Shown: piece after piece, positions 52,163 through 61,126 of the stretch | How the letters are laid out: each line of letters opens with the position of its first letter | Numbering within the stretch: the first letter of the stretch is position 1 | From: Streptomyces hyaluromycini | GTDB taxonomy: Bacteria > Actinomycetota > Actinomycetes > Streptomycetales > Streptomycetaceae | Direction: 5' to 3' | DNA length: 64,000 nt | Assembly: GCF_002217755.1 (NCBI RefSeq) | Contig: NZ_BCFL01000027.1 | Location: 211,209 to 275,208 of the forward strand | Program-made: the position numbers and the translations under genes | Notes under the pieces: model-generated | Seen by the model: only the letters and a program-made list of their open reading frames with translations | The model's database searches: none | Told to the model about the DNA's origin: nothing

Positions 52163-54808
52163 ATGGATCTTCGACCCCCCGGCCTACGAGCCCTGCTTCG
52201 GCGGCCGCGGCGGCTTCTGGCCGCCGCGGCCGCCGTCGTCGTGCTCGTCGGCGCCGGCACGTGGACGGCCGTGGCCTCCGACGGCCCGCCCCCGGTGCAG
52301 CAGACCGACAAGGTCATGGCAGTGGACGGGGTGCGTCTCGACACCTCGTTCTTCACCACGGCCGGCACCGGCCGACGCCCCGCGGTCCTCCTCGCCCACG
52401 GCTTCGGCGGCAGCAAGGACGACATGCGCGCCGAGGCCGAGGACCTCGCCCGCGACGGCTACGCGGTCCTCACCTGGTCCGCCCGCGGCTTCGGCAGATC
52501 CACCGGGAAGATCGGTCTCAACGACCCGAAGGGCGAGGTCGCCGACGTCTCCCGGCTCATCGACTGGCTGGCGAAGCAGCCCCAGGTCCAGCTCGACAAG
52601 GCCGGCGACCCCCGCGTCGGCATGGCGGGCGGCTCCTACGGCGGCGCGATCTCCCTCCTCACCGCCGCCTACGACCACCGGGTCGACGCCATCGCCCCCT
52701 CCATCACGTACTGGAACCTCGCGGACGCCCTGTTCCCGGACGGCGTCTTCAAGAAGCTGTGGGCCGGGATCTTCTTCAACACCGGCGGCGGCTGCGCCAA
52801 CTTCCAGCCCGAGCTGTGCGCGATGTACAACCGGGTCGCCGAGTCGGGCAAGCCGGACGCGGCCGCGGTCAAGCTCCTCGAAGAGCGCTCGCCGTCGGCG
52901 GTCGGCGACCGCATCAAGGTGCCCACCCTCCTCTTCCAGGGCCAGACCGACTCCCTCTTCACGCTCTCCCAGTCGGACGCGGCGGCGAAGGCGATCAAGG
53001 CCAACGGCGCCCCCGTCGACGTCGACTGGATCGCCGGCGGCCATGACGGCGGCGACCTGGAGACCAGCCGTGTCGAGGGACGGGTGACCTCCTGGTTCGA
53101 CCGGTACCTGAAGGGCGACAAGGCCACCGACACCGGCCCGGCCTTCCGGATCACCCGCACCGGAGGCGTCGACTCCACCGACGGCGCCGCCCAGCTGCGC
53201 GGCGCGACCTCGGACAGCTACCCCGGCCTGGAGAGCGACCGCAGGTCCATCACCCTGAAGGGCGGCACCCAGCGCGTCGACAACCCGGCCGGCGCCAGCC
53301 CGCCCGGCGTCTCCGCGCTGCCCGGCCTCGGCGGTGGCGGCCTCTCCCAGCTCTCCTCCCTCGGCGTCGGCATCTCCCTCGACTTCCCGGGCCAGTACGC
53401 CCGCTTCGACTCGGCACCGATGGCCGACACCGTGCAGATCACCGGCACCCCCACGGCCACCGTCCACCTCACCTCCACCACCGACGACGCCGTGCTCTTC
53501 GGCAAGGTGTACGACGTCGGCCCGGACGGCACCCAGCAGGTGCTGCCCTCCCAGCTGGTCGCCCCGATCCGCGTCGAGGGCGCCAAGGCCGGCAAGGACG
53601 TCTCGATCACCCTCCCGGCCATCGACCACGAGGTGCAGAAGGGCCATCGGCTGCGCCTGGTCCTCGCCTCCACCGACCTCGGCTACGCCTCCCCGACCGC
53701 CCCGGCCACTTACACCGTCTCCCTCCAGAGCCCCCTGAGCGTGCCGACGGCACCCCGGGTGGACACGGCCGCCGCGCCGCTGCCCTCCTGGGTGTGGTGG
53801 CTGCCGCTGGCCGGCGCGCTGGCCGCCCTGGCCCTGCTGCTCACCGGCCGCCGCCGCACCGCCGGCCCGGCCCCCGCCCCGGCGCTCGCCGAAGTCCCGC
53901 TCCAGATAACGGACCTGAGCAAGCGGTACGCGGGCGCCACCGACCGGTACGCGGTCCGGGAGCTGTCCTTCCACGTGGAGAAGGGCCAGGTCCTCGGCCT
54001 CCTCGGCCCCAACGGCGCGGGCAAGACCACGACCCTGCGCATGCTGATGGGCCTGATCAAGCCGGACGGCGGCGAGGTCCGGGTCTTCGGCCACGCCATC
54101 CGCCCGGGCGCGCCCGTCCTCTCCCGGGTCGGCGCCTTCGTGGAGGGCGCCGGCTTCCTGCCGCACCTGTCCGGCCGGGAGAACCTGGAGCTGTACTGGC
54201 AGGCCACCGGCCGCCCGCCCGAGGACGCCCACCTCGACGAGGCGCTGCAGATCGCCGGCCTCGGCGACGCGCTGGCCCGCGCGGTCCGCACGTACTCGCA
54301 GGGCATGCGCCAGCGCCTCGCCATCGCCCAGGCCATGCTCGGCCTGCCGGACCTGCTCATCCTCGACGAACCCACCAACGGCCTCGACCCGCCGCAGATC
54401 CGCGAGATGCGCGAGGTGATGATCCGCTACGCGGCCGCCGGCCGCACGGTGATCGTCTCCAGCCATCTCCTGGCCGAGGTCGAGCAGTCCTGCACCCACC
54501 TCGTGGTGATGGACCGAGGCCGGCTCGTCCAGGCCGGTCCCGTCGCCGAGATCATCGGCTCCGGCGACACCCTTCTCGTCGGCACCGGCACCCCCGTGGA
54601 GGAGCCGGTCGTGGAGAAGGTGGCCGCGCTGCCCGGCGTGGCATCCGTGACCAGCACGGACGACGGCCTGCTCGTCCGCCTGGAGCCCGGCGCCGGCGCC
54701 CCTCGCCTGGTCGCCGAACTCGTCCGGCTCGACGTGCCGGTGGCGTCGGTCGGCCCGCACCGCCGTCTGGAAGACGCCTTCCTGACCCTGATCGGAGGTT
54801 CCGCATGA
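52163..54808 (+). CDS. Membrane-anchored peptidase S15-type hydrolase fused to an ABC transporter ATPase
   Basis: An 881-aa two-enzyme fusion. Residues 18-38 are a membrane anchor. An alpha/beta hydrolase of the Xaa-Pro dipeptidyl-peptidase (S15/CocE) type follows: AVLLAHGFGGSKDD, nucleophile elbow GMAGGSYGGAISLL (Ser near 157), and the catalytic His near ...AGGHDGGD (about 295), then a jelly-roll domain. A second helix spans about 542-562. From 575 on is an ABC ATPase: Walker A LLGPNGAGKTTT, signature TYSQGMRQRLAIAQAM, Walker B LLILDEPTNGLDP. The two helices place the hydrolase outside and the ATPase inside. It is translationally coupled (ATGA) to a permease, so they may form an exporter whose cargo is trimmed or released outside. 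Confidence 0.9.
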   Translation: MDLRPPGLRALLRRPRRLLAAAAAVVVLVGAGTWTAVASDGPPPVQQTDKVMAVDGVRLDTSFFTTAGTGRRPAVLLAHGFGGSKDDMRAEAEDLARDGYAVLTWSARGFGRSTGKIGLNDPKGEVADVSRLIDWLAKQPQVQLDKAGDPRVGMAGGSYGGAISLLTAAYDHRVDAIAPSITYWNLADALFPDGVFKKLWAGIFFNTGGGCANFQPELCAMYNRVAESGKPDAAAVKLLEERSPSAVGDRIKVPTLLFQGQTDSLFTLSQSDAAAKAIKANGAPVDVDWIAGGHDGGDLETSRVEGRVTSWFDRYLKGDKATDTGPAFRITRTGGVDSTDGAAQLRGATSDSYPGLESDRRSITLKGGTQRVDNPAGASPPGVSALPGLGGGGLSQLSSLGVGISLDFPGQYARFDSAPMADTVQITGTPTATVHLTSTTDDAVLFGKVYDVGPDGTQQVLPSQLVAPIRVEGAKAGKDVSITLPAIDHEVQKGHRLRLVLASTDLGYASPTAPATYTVSLQSPLSVPTAPRVDTAAAPLPSWVWWLPLAGALAALALLLTGRRRTAGPAPAPALAEVPLQITDLSKRYAGATDRYAVRELSFHVEKGQVLGLLGPNGAGKTTTLRMLMGLIKPDGGEVRVFGHAIRPGAPVLSRVGAFVEGAGFLPHLSGRENLELYWQATGRPPEDAHLDEALQIAGLGDALARAVRTYSQGMRQRLAIAQAMLGLPDLLILDEPTNGLDPPQIREMREVMIRYAAAGRTVIVSSHLLAEVEQSCTHLVVMDRGRLVQAGPVAEIIGSGDTLLVGTGTPVEEPVVEKVAALPGVASVTSTDDGLLVRLEPGAGAPRLVAELVRLDVPVASVGPHRRLEDAFLTLIGGSA

Positions 54809-55668
54809 GCACGCTCACCGAGAAGGCCGCGGTGGCCTCCGGCTACCGGGCGGGCCGCACCCTGCCGCTCCGCGTCGAGCTGGTCCGCCAGCTCAAGCGG
54901 CGCCGCACGCTGGTGATGGGCGGCATCCTCGCCGTACTGCCCTTCGTGCTGCTGATCGCGTTCGCGATCGGCGGCGATCCGAGCGAGCGGAACGGCCAGG
55001 TCACCCTCCTGGACACGGCCACCGCGTCGGGCGCCAACTTCGCCGCGGTCAACCTGTTCGTGTCGGCGGGCTTCCTGCTGGTCATCCCGGTCGCCCTGTT
55101 CTGCGGGGACACGGTCGCCTCGGAGGCCAGCTGGTCCTCGCTGCGCTACCTGCTCGCGGCACCCGTGCCGAGGGCCCGCCTGCTGTGGTCCAAGCTGGTC
55201 GTCGCGCTCGGCCTCAGCCTGGCCGCGATGATCCTGCTGCCGCTGGTCGCCCTGGCCGTCGGCACGGCCGCCTACGGCTGGGGCCCGCTCCAGATCCCCA
55301 CCGGCGGCGCACTCGACACCACCACCGCCACCCAGCGCCTCACGGTCGTGATCGCGTACATCTTCCTGTCCCAACTGGTCACCGCCGGCCTGGCGTTCTG
55401 GCTCTCCACGAAGACCGACGCCCCGCTCGGCGCGGTCGGCGGCGCGGTCGGCCTGACCATCGTCGGCAACGTCCTGGACGCGGTCACCGCCCTCGGCCAC
55501 TGGCGCGACTTCCTGCCCGCGCACTGGCAGTTCGCCTGGGCCGACGCCGTACAACCGCACCTGGAGTGGTCCGGCATGATCCAGGGCACCGCGGTCTCGA
55601 TAACGTACGCCCTGGTGCTGTTCGCCCTGGCCTTCCGCGGTTTCGCCCGCAAGGACGTGGTCTCCTAG
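54805..55668 (+). CDS. ABC transporter permease
   Basis: A 287-aa membrane protein with about six helices (first at 37-56, LVMGGILAVLPFVLLIAFAI) of the ABC-2 type that pairs with a separate ATPase. The ATG overlaps the TGA of the fusion gene (ATGA). Its own stop codon, TAG at 55666-55668, lies within the left inverted end of the MITE-like element, so insertion of that element may have replaced the original C-terminus. Confidence 0.88.
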   Translation: MSTLTEKAAVASGYRAGRTLPLRVELVRQLKRRRTLVMGGILAVLPFVLLIAFAIGGDPSERNGQVTLLDTATASGANFAAVNLFVSAGFLLVIPVALFCGDTVASEASWSSLRYLLAAPVPRARLLWSKLVVALGLSLAAMILLPLVALAVGTAAYGWGPLQIPTGGALDTTTATQRLTVVIAYIFLSQLVTAGLAFWLSTKTDAPLGAVGGAVGLTIVGNVLDAVTALGHWRDFLPAHWQFAWADAVQPHLEWSGMIQGTAVSITYALVLFALAFRGFARKDVVS

Positions 55669-55915
55669 GGCCTGTCGTTTGGATCAGGCCGGCCTGGCTC
55701 ACGGTGCCTTGTCGGCCGACCCGAGCGGGGCGTGGTGCGTGCAGCTGCAAGGCGGAGGAGGGCGGCGACGCGGTGGGGGCACCTCCCGGCCGAAGGCTGG
55801 GGGACGTCGACAACCGACGACAACGCCGCTGGGGGTCCCCCCACGCCTTTAAGGCAGTGGGGGAGTGCGTGCCACGCCTCGCGACGCCGGCATGATCCAA
55901 ACGACAGGCCCTAGG
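55664..55915. mobile_element. MITE-like element with 30-bp terminal inverted repeats
   Basis: The ends 55664-55693 and 55886-55915 are inverted copies with 29 of 30 matches (core GGGCCTGTCGTTTGGATC), flanked by CTA/TAG that may be target duplication. The 252-bp unit has no transposase, so it needs one in trans. Inside are two of the palindromic repeats (55774-55804 and 55830-55864). Confidence 0.8.
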
Positions 55916-56071
55916 TCACCGGACGATCTCCCTCCGGCCTCGGCACCCCCGGTCCGTGGCCTCTTCGAGATCCATCCGCAACGCATCGGGGCGCACGTTC
56001 CGGCCCCCTGCGCCGTCAGAGTCGACGACAAGTCAGGAAGTCGACTCCGACCGGCACAGGGGGCACACGCG

Positions 56072-57604
56072 ATGGACCGACACCGGACACGACGGCAGAC
56101 GTGCGGGGCGCTGCTCGCCCTCACCACCGCGGGCGCCCTGCTGCTGACGGGCTGCAGCGCGGACGAGAACCATGCGAACGGCCCGAACCGCACGACCGCC
56201 ACCCGGGCCCCCGCCCCCTCCCAGGCACAGGGCGACGAGGCCGCCGCGCCCTCCGACCACCTCTCCACCTTCGCCCTCGACGTCGACACCGCCTCCTACG
56301 GCTACGCCCGCCGCACCCTCGCCGACGGCGGCCGCCCCGACCCCTCGACCATCCGGCCCGAGGAGTTCGTCAACAGCTTCCGCCAGGACTACCGGACCCC
56401 CGAGCACAACGGCTTCACGGTCACCGTCGACGGCGCCCGCACCAGCGAGCCGAACTGGTCCCTGGTCCGCGTCGGCCTCTCCACCCGCCCCCAGTCTCGG
56501 CTTCGCTCGACCGGGGGAACCCCCATCGCCGACGACCCCGACGCCCGCCCGCCGGCCGCCCTCACCTTCGTCATCGACGTCTCCGGCTCCATGGACCAAC
56601 CGGGCCGCCTCGACCTCGCCAAGAAGTCCCTGGACACGATGACCGACCGGCTGCGCGACGACGACTCGGTCGCGCTCGTCACCTTCAGCGAACACGCCGA
56701 GACGGTCCTGCCGATGACCCGCCTCGGCGGCCACCGCGCCGAGATCCACGACGCGGTCGACGGCCTCGCGGCCCTCTCCTCCACCAACCTCGGCGAGGGC
56801 GTCGAGACCGGCTACGCCACCGCCGTCGAGGGCCTGCGCAGGAACGCCACCAACCGCGTCGTCCTCATCTCCGACGGCCTCGCCAACGACGGCGAGACCG
56901 ACCCGAACGCCATCCTCAAGCGCATCGACGGCGACCGCCGCGAGTACGGCATCACCCTGTTCGGCGTGGGAGTGGGCAGCGACTACGGCGACGCCCTCAT
57001 GGAACGCCTGGCGGACAAGGGCGACGGCCACACGGTGTACGTCGCCGACACCGCGACCGCCGACGACGTCTTCTGCCGCCAACTCCCGCAGAACATCGAC
57101 CTGGTGGCCCGCGACGCCAAGGCCCAGGTGGCCTTCGACCCGCACACGGTCGCCGAGTTCCGCCTGATCGGCTACCGGGACCGCAAGGTCGCCGACAAGG
57201 ACTTCCGCAACGACCAGGTCGACGGCGGCGAGATCGGCCCCGGCCACACGGTCACCGCCCTCTACGCCGTCCGCACCAACCCCGGCACGGACGGCCACCT
57301 CGCCACCGCCACGGTCCGCTGGCTCGACCCCAACACCCGCTCCCCGCACGAGAACACGGGCTCGATGGAGACCGGCGCCCTGCACGACTCGGTATGGACG
57401 GCGTCCCCGCGCTTCCAGGTAACGGCGGTGGCGGCGTACTTCGCGGACGCGCTGGCGGGCGGGGACTACGACATGCCGGGAAGTTCGGACCTCGGCAAGC
57501 TCCAGGCCCGCGCCGCGACTCTGGCAAGGACGACTGAGGACAAGGACGTCTCCGACCTCGCGACAGCCATTCGAGAGGCAGTCCATTCCCACACCGAGGG
57601 CTGA
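56072..57604 (+). CDS. von Willebrand factor A lipoprotein (YfbK-like)
   Basis: A 510-aa lipoprotein: signal ending in LLTGC (Cys near 29), then the N-terminal domain common to YfbK-type proteins (FALDVDTASYGYARRTL, RPEEFVNSFRQDY), a VWA domain with the MIDAS motif FVIDVSGSMDQPGRL (DxSxS) and STNLGEGVETGY, and the C-terminal YfbK domain. At residues 139-151 the segment PQSRLRSTGGTPI comes from an in-frame palindromic repeat (56488-56524), lying between two domains where it may be tolerated. ATG 56072 has AGGGGG upstream. It begins about 150 bp after the MITE. Confidence 0.88.
   Translation: MDRHRTRRQTCGALLALTTAGALLLTGCSADENHANGPNRTTATRAPAPSQAQGDEAAAPSDHLSTFALDVDTASYGYARRTLADGGRPDPSTIRPEEFVNSFRQDYRTPEHNGFTVTVDGARTSEPNWSLVRVGLSTRPQSRLRSTGGTPIADDPDARPPAALTFVIDVSGSMDQPGRLDLAKKSLDTMTDRLRDDDSVALVTFSEHAETVLPMTRLGGHRAEIHDAVDGLAALSSTNLGEGVETGYATAVEGLRRNATNRVVLISDGLANDGETDPNAILKRIDGDRREYGITLFGVGVGSDYGDALMERLADKGDGHTVYVADTATADDVFCRQLPQNIDLVARDAKAQVAFDPHTVAEFRLIGYRDRKVADKDFRNDQVDGGEIGPGHTVTALYAVRTNPGTDGHLATATVRWLDPNTRSPHENTGSMETGALHDSVWTASPRFQVTAVAAYFADALAGGDYDMPGSSDLGKLQARAATLARTTEDKDVSDLATAIREAVHSHTEG
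56488..56524 (+). repeat. Palindromic repeat D, in frame inside the VWA gene
   Basis: CCCCCAGTCTCGGCTTCGCT followed by CGACCGGGGGAACCCCC. It aligns with the reverse complement of 18852-18890, and both are read in the same frame as P-x-SRLR-x-x-GGTPI. Confidence 0.75.
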
Positions 57605-57607
57605 CGC

Positions 57608-57668
57608 GCCCCTTCAGGGGCGCGGGGCTGTATCAACATGCGGCTACCGCCGCGTGGGCGCGATCAGC
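57608..57668 (+). repeat. GC-rich interspersed repeat downstream of the VWA gene
   Basis: GCCCCTTCAGGGGCGCGGGG, then CTGTATCAACATGCGGC and GCGTGGGCGCGATCAG. Same family as 43723, 51882 and 41036. Confidence 0.7.
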
Positions 57669-57722
57669 ACAACGCACCCGGCGCACCACCGCACCCCCTG
57701 CGGCGAAACCCATTGACCTCCC

Positions 57723-57738
57723 CTTACTTCCGAGTAAG
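57723..57738. promoter_or_regulatory. Operator-like dyad before the acyl-CoA synthetase gene
   Basis: CTTACTTCCGAGTAAG is a 16-bp dyad (CTTACT / AGTAAG) 10 bp before the ATG. Such TTACT-N4-AGTAA sites are typical of TetR-type regulators of lipid metabolism; no such regulator gene is close. Confidence 0.55.
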
Positions 57739-57748
57739 TTGACGCCCC

Positions 57749-59659
57749 ATGAGCGTACGCAGCGACCTCAGACGAGCACGCCGGCGGACGGATCTGGCCG
57801 ACCGGGGCAAGGTCGAGGTCATCAAGGACGAGGCCGGTGTCGTCCGGGAGGCGCGCCGACCGCCCCTCGCCGCCCCGCTCACCACCGGCTCCCTCGCCGA
57901 CCTTCCGTACACCAACGCGGCCGAGGAACCCCACGCCACAGCGATCCGCCGCAGCGAGGGCACCGTCACGGCGGCCGCGTTCGCCGTCCAAGTGACCTCC
58001 ATAGCCAAGGGGTTGATCGGCGCCGGCCTCGCCGCAGGCGACCGCGTCGCCGTGATGTCCCGCACCCGCTACGAGTGGACGGTCCTCGACTTCGCCGTCT
58101 GGGCGGCCGGTGGTGTGACCGTCCCGATCTACCCCACCTCCTCCGCGAACCAGGTGGAGTGGATCGTCCGGGACTCCGGCGCCCGTCACATCGTCACCGA
58201 GACCCCGGAGAACACCGCGACCGTCACCACCGGCACCGCCGCCCACCCCGAACCCCCGCGCATCTGGGAGCTGGACGCCGGCGCAGTCACCGATCTCACC
58301 GTCCTCGGCCGGGAGATCCCGGACGAGGAGGTGACCAAGCGCCGTAGCACCCTCACCCCCGACACGACCGCCACGGTCTGCTACACCTCCGGCACCACCG
58401 GCCGCCCCAAGGGCTGTGTCCTCACCCACGCCAACCTGCACGCCGAGGCCGCCAACACGGTCGAGCTGCTGCACCCGGTCTTCCAGGCGGTCACCGGCCA
58501 GACCGCCTCCACCCTGCTGTTCCTCCCGCTCGCCCACATCCTGGGCCGCACCCTCCAGATCGCGTGCCTGATGGGCCGTATCGAGATGGGCCACTTCCCG
58601 AGCGTGAGACCGGACGAACTCCGGCCCGCGCTGCGGGAGTTCCGGCCGACGTTCCTGGTCGGGGTGCCCTACCTCTTCGAGAAGATCCACGACACCGGAC
58701 GGGCGACGGCCGAGAGGATCGGGCGCGCCGCCTCCTTCGACCGCGCCGAGCGGATCGGGGTGCGGTTCGCCGAGGCGTATCTCAGCAAGTTCCTCGGCAC
58801 GGGGAAGGGACCCGGGCCGGGCCTTTACGCCGCCTGGGCGTTGTACGACCTACTGGTATACCGCCGTATCCGCAGGGAACTCGGCGGCCGGATGCGGTAC
58901 GCCATCAGCGGCGGCTCACCGCTCGACCGCGACCTCAACCTGTTCTTCCACGCGGCCGGGATCGTCGTCTACGAGGGCTACGGCCTGACCGAGACCAGCG
59001 CGGCCGCCACCATCGTGCCGCCGCTGGCGCCCCGCCCCGGCACGGTCGGGCAGCCCATCCCGGGGACGGCGGTCCGGATCGCCGACGACGGCGAGGTGCT
59101 GATCAAGGGGCTGGTGGTCTTCGGGTCGTACTGGAAGAACCCGGAGGCGACCGCCGAAGTCCTCCCGGACGACGGCTGGTTCGCGACCGGTGACCTCGGG
59201 GCGCTCGACGAGGGCGGCTATCTCACCATCACCGGCCGGAAGAAGGACCTCCTGGTCACCTCCGGCGGCAAGAACGTCTCCCCGGCCGTCCTGGAGGACC
59301 GGCTGCGCAGCCGGTCGCCCGTCGGCCAGTGCCTGGTGGTCGGTGACAACCGGCCGTTCGTCGCCGCGCTGATCACTCTCGACCCGGAGGCGGTCGCCCA
59401 CTGGCTGTCCGTACGGAAGCTGCCCCCGGACACCCCGCTGTCCGAGCTGGTGCGCGACGAGCGGATGCGTGCCGAGGTGCAGAAGGCGGTCGACTACACC
59501 AACGAGGCCGTCTCCCGCGCCGAGTCGATCCGTTCCTTCGCCCTGGTCGAGGGTGAGTTCAGCGAGGACAACGGGCTGCTCACCCCGTCGCTCAAGCTCA
59601 AACGGCACGCGGTGACGGCCCGCTATGCCGACGAGATCGAGGCGCTGTACCGCGGCTGA
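57749..59659 (+). CDS. Long-chain fatty acid-CoA ligase (AMP-binding)
   Basis: A 636-aa acyl-CoA synthetase of the FadD15/long-chain type. AMP-binding motif YTSGTTGRPKG (about 213), then VYEGYGLTETSAAA (motif with adenine-binding Tyr/Thr), ATGDLG and GRKKDLLVTSGGKNVSP in the hinge, and a C-terminal domain with KNVSPAVLEDRL. It activates fatty acids to acyl-CoA thioesters. The ATG at 57749 is directly preceded by an operator-like dyad. In S. coelicolor a similar gene, as I recall, lies beside the rodlin/chaplin genes, which fits the genes that follow here. Confidence 0.9.
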   Translation: MSVRSDLRRARRRTDLADRGKVEVIKDEAGVVREARRPPLAAPLTTGSLADLPYTNAAEEPHATAIRRSEGTVTAAAFAVQVTSIAKGLIGAGLAAGDRVAVMSRTRYEWTVLDFAVWAAGGVTVPIYPTSSANQVEWIVRDSGARHIVTETPENTATVTTGTAAHPEPPRIWELDAGAVTDLTVLGREIPDEEVTKRRSTLTPDTTATVCYTSGTTGRPKGCVLTHANLHAEAANTVELLHPVFQAVTGQTASTLLFLPLAHILGRTLQIACLMGRIEMGHFPSVRPDELRPALREFRPTFLVGVPYLFEKIHDTGRATAERIGRAASFDRAERIGVRFAEAYLSKFLGTGKGPGPGLYAAWALYDLLVYRRIRRELGGRMRYAISGGSPLDRDLNLFFHAAGIVVYEGYGLTETSAAATIVPPLAPRPGTVGQPIPGTAVRIADDGEVLIKGLVVFGSYWKNPEATAEVLPDDGWFATGDLGALDEGGYLTITGRKKDLLVTSGGKNVSPAVLEDRLRSRSPVGQCLVVGDNRPFVAALITLDPEAVAHWLSVRKLPPDTPLSELVRDERMRAEVQKAVDYTNEAVSRAESIRSFALVEGEFSEDNGLLTPSLKLKRHAVTARYADEIEALYRG

Positions 59660-59845
59660 CGCGGCATTTGCCGTTGCGCCGTCCGGATTCCCCGCGGTCA
59701 CTCACTCGATCGGCCGTGCTCGCCTTGCGGGCTGGATCTGCTCGTGGTCATGTCTCCCCGAAAGGCGCATGAAGGACATTCAGGCGCCGTGGTCAAGGGC
59801 TCGATCGCCGTCGGCGGCGGGCCCGGCGAACTCCCGGGAGGACCA

Positions 59846-60214
59846 TTGCCCCGCCGTATGCTCCGCTCCGCGGCCACCGTGCTGGTGGTTTCCGCACCGC
59901 TCTTCACTGCCGCGCACGCACGGGCAGCGTCGGGGGACTTTCCCTGCGCCGTCGCCATCCAGAAGATCAGCTCCTCGACGACCAGCGGGGTCAGCCTCAC
60001 CCTTTTCTGCGGTCGGACGCAGACCGTCGACGTGAGCATCGCGGCGGGTGGCGCCGAGCTCGCGAGTCTTCAGGAGACCGTCCAGGCCGGCGTCCAACGG
60101 ACCGTCAGCCTCACCGTGCCCAAGGTTCCGCAGGTCTGCGCCACGCTGCGGACCGGCGGTGTGAGCACCTCGGTGTGCACCCCCGAAGACAGTCGGTCGT
60201 CCGAAAAAAGTTAA
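59846..60214 (+). CDS. Small secreted protein of unknown function
   Basis: About 122 aa with a signal peptide (RRMLRSAATVLVVSAPLFTA then AHARA) and a mature domain with four cysteines (DFPCAVAIQ, LTLFCGR, QVCATLR, TSVCTPE), probably two disulfides. I do not recognise the family. The TTG at 59846 is preceded by GGGAGG at only 4 bp; an ATG four codons later is the alternative. It lies directly before the tandem array of small secreted genes but does not share their sequence. Confidence 0.6.
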   Translation: MPRRMLRSAATVLVVSAPLFTAAHARAASGDFPCAVAIQKISSSTTSGVSLTLFCGRTQTVDVSIAAGGAELASLQETVQAGVQRTVSLTVPKVPQVCATLRTGGVSTSVCTPEDSRSSEKS

Positions 60215-60343
60215 TAGTTCGATTAGTTACACTCGGTTGGCCGTGTCTGGAATGTGGAGATAAGTGAGGTGCATGTTATCGTCTGTGACGAGTCGGACAC
60301 GGTCCGTGAAGAGGGTCGTGTGCGTGAAGAAATCGGAGACATC

Positions 60344-60604
60344 ATGCAGAAGCTCAAGAAGGCCGCTGCCGTGGCGGTCATGGTCGGCGGCATCGGGCTT
60401 GTCGGGGGAGGGGTCGCCAGTGCCGGTGAGGGGCACTACAGCGACCCGTACCCTGGCGGCTTCGCCGTCAACAACCTGCAGCTCGCGGACTGCCAGCAGT
60501 CGTTCGACGGCGGCGCCGCCTTCGTTCCTGCCAATGGCGCGGTCACCGGCGACCTGAACCAGAACATCGGCAACTTCTGCTCGAACGTCAACCTGGGGCA
60601 CTGA
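60344..60604 (+). CDS. Array copy 1: small secreted two-cysteine protein (subtype I)
   Basis: An 86-aa protein. Residues 1-27 are a signal peptide (MQKLKKAAAVAVMVGGIGLV then GGGVASA). The mature part has an EGHYSDPYPGG insertion, NNLQLADC, and GDLNQNIGNFC with 28 residues between the two Cys. It ends SNVNLGH. No family is recognised. ATG 60344 has GGAG at 5 bp and the same leader as the other copies; an in-frame GTG 24 bp upstream is conserved, but the region before it is not a conserved reading frame, so the leader is taken as untranslated. A hairpin follows. Confidence 0.8.
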   Translation: MQKLKKAAAVAVMVGGIGLVGGGVASAGEGHYSDPYPGGFAVNNLQLADCQQSFDGGAAFVPANGAVTGDLNQNIGNFCSNVNLGH

Positions 60605-60622
60605 TTTCAAGGGCGCCGTGGA

Positions 60623-60656
60623 GAGCCGGTCTCGTGCTGCTGCGCGAGGTCGGCTC
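60623..60656 (+). terminator. Hairpin after array copy 1
   Basis: GAGCCGGTCTCG pairs with CGAGGTCGGCTC (one mismatch and one G-T pair) around a 10-base loop. Similar hairpins follow copies 2, 3 and 4. Confidence 0.6.
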
Positions 60657-60868
60657 CTCGCCGTGTGCCGAGGTGTCGGGTTGCGGCGGCCGGCTTTGCG
60701 GCCTGCCCGCCCGATGATTTATATCCGTTATGGGATTTATAGATCGATTAGAGATACTTGATGGGGGCGTGTCTGAAGTGTGGCGTTAAGTGAGGTGTGT
60801 GTTATCTTCTGTGACGAGTTTGGCACGGTCCGTAAGGGGGTCGTGTGCGTGAAGAAAACGGAGACATC

Positions 60869-61108
60869 ATGCAGAAGCTCAAGAAGGCCGCTGCCGTAGC
60901 ACTCATGGTCAGCGGCATCGGCATCGCCGGCGGTGGTATCGCCAGCGCCAATGACGGTCCGGAGGTTGCCATCGACAACCTGCAGGTTGCGCGCTGCCAC
61001 CAGACGTTCGACACCGGCGCCGTCTTCGCTCCTGCCAACGTTGCGACCACCGGCGACCTGAACCAGAACATCGGCAACTTCTGCTCGAACGTCAACCTGG
61101 GCCACTGA
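60869..61108 (+). CDS. Array copy 2: small secreted two-cysteine protein (subtype II)
   Basis: A 79-aa protein with signal MQKLKKAAAVALMVSGIGIA ending IASA, then NDGPEVAIDNLQVARC and a GDLNQNIGNFC ending with the same 28-residue spacing between cysteines. Compared with copy 1 it lacks the GHYSDP insertion and has CHQTFDTG in place of CQQSFDGG. The leader contains an in-frame TAA just before the conserved GTG, which shows that the leader is not coding. The ATG at 60869 is preceded by GGAG. It probably acts with its paralogues in the cell envelope or outside the cell. Confidence 0.8.
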   Translation: MQKLKKAAAVALMVSGIGIAGGGIASANDGPEVAIDNLQVARCHQTFDTGAVFAPANVATTGDLNQNIGNFCSNVNLGH

Positions 61109-61126
61109 TTTCAAGGGCGCCGTGGA

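Noticed and set aside
48484..52425. Very long open frame (1313 codons) on the minus strand across mmsA and the permease gene
   Set aside because: It is antisense to well-supported genes, has low-complexity Asp/Gly/Arg/Val-rich translation and arises from high GC at third positions.
60254..60343. Longer N-terminus for the array proteins starting at upstream GTG codons
   Set aside because: The upstream part is acidic, is interrupted by a stop in copy 2 and is read differently in copy 3, whereas ATG has a good ribosome-binding site and begins a normal signal peptide.
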